Positions 16,206 through 18,347 of a DNA stretch of 18,347 nt are shown piece by piece. Made by a program: the position numbers and the translations under genes. The notes under the pieces were generated by a model. The model saw only the letters and a program-made list of their open reading frames with translations, did no database searches and was not told where the DNA came from. Every line of letters starts with the position of its first letter. Position 1 is the stretch's first letter. The stretch is from a bacterium (GTDB lineage Bacteria > Bacteroidota > Bacteroidia > B-17B0 > Aurantibacillaceae), in assembly GCA_027364695.1 (NCBI GenBank), contig DAHXOV010000357.1, forward strand, positions 1 to 18,347. The letters run 5' to 3'.

Positions 16206-16213
16206 CAAATGTA
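16206..16213 (-). promoter_or_regulatory. Candidate -7 element for the lipoprotein-siaB-siaC operon
   Basis: The - strand reads TACATTTG at 16213-16206, a full TAnnTTTG match, 14 nt before the lipoprotein ATG at 16191. There is no TTG at the usual -33 spacing; instead that place holds an A6T6 tract (16233-16244), which may bend the DNA or act like an UP element. This is therefore a -7-only call. Confidence 0.45.
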
Positions 16214-16274
16214 AATAATAATTTTCTCATATAAAAAATTTTTTGTTTTATTTTCATCAAAGTTGGTAATGCTT

Positions 16275-16288
16275 ATTTACTAGTAAAT
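16275..16288. promoter_or_regulatory. Perfect 14-bp palindrome upstream of the lipoprotein operon
   Basis: ATTTACTAGTAAAT at 16275-16288 is identical to its reverse complement. It lies between the M28 peptidase stop and the candidate promoter, roughly 80 nt upstream of the expected transcription start. No T-run follows on either strand, so it is not a standard terminator; a dimeric regulator site is possible. Confidence 0.35.
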
Positions 16289-16303
16289 GTGGCACATGAT
16301 TTT

Positions 16304-17518
16304 CTATAATTTCTTTAACCATTCTGTAATCAGTTGAAAAAATATTTCATAATTGGTGAATTTAAGTTTATCAGCGCTATCGTAGATATTATGGTATGCC
16401 TTTATATCTCCCATGGTATAAATGAAAAAACTTTTTACCCCTTTTTCTGTAAACCAATAATGGTCACTATTTTGTGCCTTTCCTCGAGATTTTATAGTAA
16501 GATAAAAAGATTTATTTTTATTAATTTCTTCAAGTAGCGCATATTCTTTTTGAAAAATTTTTCCATTTACTACCATCATACCATCGCTCCCCCCGCCCAT
16601 TAAATCCATATTTAATAAAATCTTGATTCTTGTCAAATCAAATAATGGATGTTCCACATAGTGCTTTGAACCCAACAATCCAATTTCTTCTCCTGTAAAA
16701 AAGAAAAAAGCCACAGAATACTTCAAAGGATTCTTTTTTAAGTGGCTCATAAATTCTAATAAAACAGCCACTCCCGAAGCATTATCATTAGCCCCAGGAA
16801 AATAAACAGTATCAATATTTCCCAAATGATCGTAATGTGCTGACAAAACAATAAAACTATCAGGATATAAAGTACCCGGAATAAAAGCATAAATATTATC
16901 TGTTTTTATCGTTTCAAGTTTGGACTTCATTTTCAAATCGCATCGTATGCTTTCTTCAGAACCATCTAATACACTTTTATCAACATATAATATAACACGG
17001 TCTCCTGTTTCTTGCGAAGAAGAATACATCAGTTTGTTTTCCAATTTCAACACTATCCCTTTTTCTTTATTTACATAATGTACAGAATCATCTTTCAGCA
17101 ATTCCCCATAAAAATCAATAGATGGACACGAAGCATCCGGCAAAAAATCTCTTCCTAATACTAATTTTTTATCATTAATACCTAAAGATACAGAGTAAAT
17201 GTTATTACTTTTAATTTCAATATTCGGAGGCTGGATTGAACCGGAAAACTTAAATCTATTGTACTTGATTTTTTTATTAAAATGAGAAGATTTTTCAATG
17301 TATTCCATTAAATCATATCCACCTATTCTCCTGATCTCTTGAATGATAAATGTACGGGATTTTTCAATACCTGTTTCTTTCTTTTCACTGGAATAATAAG
17401 TATAAGCTCTGCCTGCAAATTCTTTTGAGCACAGAATATTACATACTTTATGCAAGTATGCTCTGTTTTGCGAAAAACAAAAATAACTTATCATCACTAT
17501 AACACCAACAATTCTCAC
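16304..17518 (-). CDS. Exported M28-family zinc metallopeptidase
   Basis: This is a secreted or periplasmic aminopeptidase-type enzyme of 404 residues. All M28 metal and catalytic positions can be seen: H228 and D230 in SAHYDHLG, D245 in GANDNASG, the E277-E278 pair in FTGEEIGLLGS, D305 in NMDLMGGG, and H376 in the KAYHNIYD segment. The start is a GTG at 17518, supported because it gives a proper Sec signal peptide (MRIVGVIVMISYFCFSQ); the next in-frame ATG would remove half of it. Residues about 20-210 before the peptidase core are longer than in minimal M28 enzymes and show no motif I recognise. The gene is 39 nt downstream of nuoN on the same strand, with no clear promoter between, so read-through from the nuo operon is possible. 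Confidence 0.92.
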   Translation of the reverse strand: MRIVGVIVMISYFCFSQNRAYLHKVCNILCSKEFAGRAYTYYSSEKKETGIEKSRTFIIQEIRRIGGYDLMEYIEKSSHFNKKIKYNRFKFSGSIQPPNIEIKSNNIYSVSLGINDKKLVLGRDFLPDASCPSIDFYGELLKDDSVHYVNKEKGIVLKLENKLMYSSSQETGDRVILYVDKSVLDGSEESIRCDLKMKSKLETIKTDNIYAFIPGTLYPDSFIVLSAHYDHLGNIDTVYFPGANDNASGVAVLLEFMSHLKKNPLKYSVAFFFFTGEEIGLLGSKHYVEHPLFDLTRIKILLNMDLMGGGSDGMMVVNGKIFQKEYALLEEINKNKSFYLTIKSRGKAQNSDHYWFTEKGVKSFFIYTMGDIKAYHNIYDSADKLKFTNYEIFFQLITEWLKKL

Positions 17519-17557
17519 TTACAATGATTTAATTACAAATAACTATACGAAAATTTT

Positions 17558-18347
17558 TCATTCCAAAAGAACATAGGCCACTAAATCGGGATAAATACCT
17601 GCAACCACCAGTAATATCACAGAAATAACAATCAAAAACCATTCTCTTACATTCATAGTAATATCAATAGGATGCGGCTTACTCTCTTTTTCAAACATAA
17701 CTAAAATGATTCTCAGATAATAAACCACTGATATGGCAGATGCTAATATAGCCACCAAAATCATCCACTTGTAGGCAGACATCAAAAGCACTGAAAAAAC
17801 ATAGTATTTGGCAAAAAAACCTGCCGTAACAGGAATACCTGCCATAGACAATAAGGCTATCATAAGAGTAACTCCCAATGCAGGATGCCTATACATCAAA
17901 GCTTTCAATACCTCTAATTTTTCTTCCTTTTGATGAGAGACAAATTGTATCACCGCAAATGCTGCAATACTCGCCACCGAATAGGCAAAAGTATAATATA
18001 ATAAAGCACTGATAGTAATATTATTTCTCACATTCGCAATCATCAACAGCATCATAATAGCCGCATGACTAATACTTGAAAAAGCCAATAATCTTTTGAC
18101 ATTATTTTGTTTTAGTGCAGAAAAATTAGCTATCATCAATGAAAGAACAATGAGCCCCGCTATGATTTCCACATAATGGTTATAAGCAGGATAAAAATAC
18201 CATAAAAACAATCTTATGATTGCCACAAATACAGATGTTTTTACAATCGTACTCATCAACGCAGTAATAACTACAGGCGAACCCTCATACACATCAGGTG
18301 TCCAAAAATGAAATGGAGCTAAAGATACTTTGAATGCCAATGCAATC
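17558..18347 (-). CDS. nuoN: NADH-quinone oxidoreductase subunit N, C-terminal part, 5' truncated by window edge
   Basis: This is the antiporter-like membrane subunit of respiratory complex I, which pumps protons during NADH oxidation. About 263 residues are visible out of a usual 450-490; the reading frame continues past the window edge, and the TTG at 18340 is an internal leucine codon. The segment FKVSLAPFHFWTPDVYEGSP near the beginning is the NuoN/NuoM/NuoL signature. The broken-helix region follows with conserved lysines (ALKQNNVKRLLAFSSISHAA) and then the motif GIPVTAGFFAKYY. About seven membrane helices can be counted. Being nuoN, it is probably the last gene of a nuo operon that lies to the right. 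Confidence 0.95.
   Translation of the reverse strand, partial: IALAFKVSLAPFHFWTPDVYEGSPVVITALMSTIVKTSVFVAIIRLFLWYFYPAYNHYVEIIAGLIVLSLMIANFSALKQNNVKRLLAFSSISHAAIMMLLMIANVRNNITISALLYYTFAYSVASIAAFAVIQFVSHQKEEKLEVLKALMYRHPALGVTLMIALLSMAGIPVTAGFFAKYYVFSVLLMSAYKWMILVAILASAISVVYYLRIILVMFEKESKPHPIDITMNVREWFLIVISVILLVVAGIYPDLVAYVLLE

Noticed and set aside
16290..16305. TGGCAC-type sigma-54 element upstream of the M28 stop on the + strand
   Set aside because: The -12 position reads TC instead of GC and the element would point antisense into the M28 gene.

Overview
The window is from an AT-rich member of the Bacteroidota; I cannot place it below phylum. Three things support this. Several genes have promoters of the Bacteroidota type (-33 TTG, -7 TAnnTTTG). 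Starts are preceded by A/T-rich sequence rather than clear Shine-Dalgarno motifs. The gene content is typical of the phylum: lipoprotein-type RND adaptor, M61 and M28 peptidases, secreted Cys-rich proteins and a SiaB/SiaC pair. No rRNA, tRNA, CRISPR array, insertion sequence or prophage was seen.

Left block, + strand (1-6281). It opens with the 3' end of an M61-type (glycyl aminopeptidase-like) peptidase carrying a PDZ domain, followed 2 nt later by dtd (D-aminoacyl-tRNA deacylase). A promoter at 1101-1129 then drives an NtrC-like sigma-54 activator that has no DNA-binding domain and whose last codons overlap a PAPS-type sulfotransferase gene. A second promoter at 3694-3722 drives thiH, a ThiF/MoeB-like adenylyltransferase and rsmI, all tightly packed.

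Right block, - strand (6399-18347), read from right to left. First come the 3' part of nuoN (complex I), an exported M28 metallopeptidase, a Cys-containing lipoprotein, and siaB and siaC (a kinase/phosphoprotein partner-switch pair). A strong hairpin terminator follows. Next are birA-type biotin ligase and a small secreted Cys-rich protein. Last is a complete tripartite efflux operon in the order tetR-tolC-adaptor-RND pump, with its own promoter in front of tetR. The two blocks converge at 6282-6398.

The efflux operon should form a full inner membrane-periplasm-outer membrane pump under probable TetR autoregulation. ThiH and the ThiF-like protein fit the thiazole branch of thiamine synthesis, but ThiS, ThiG and ThiC are not in view. 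SiaB and SiaC form half of a known four-part signalling pathway; the phosphatase (SiaA) and diguanylate cyclase (SiaD) are absent here. Most of the window is ordinary core genome. The parts most worth a second look are the orphan SiaBC pair with its lipoprotein neighbour, the HTH-less sigma-54 activator joined to a sulfotransferase, the near-leaderless promoters of the two regulators, and the pump's two additional membrane helices.
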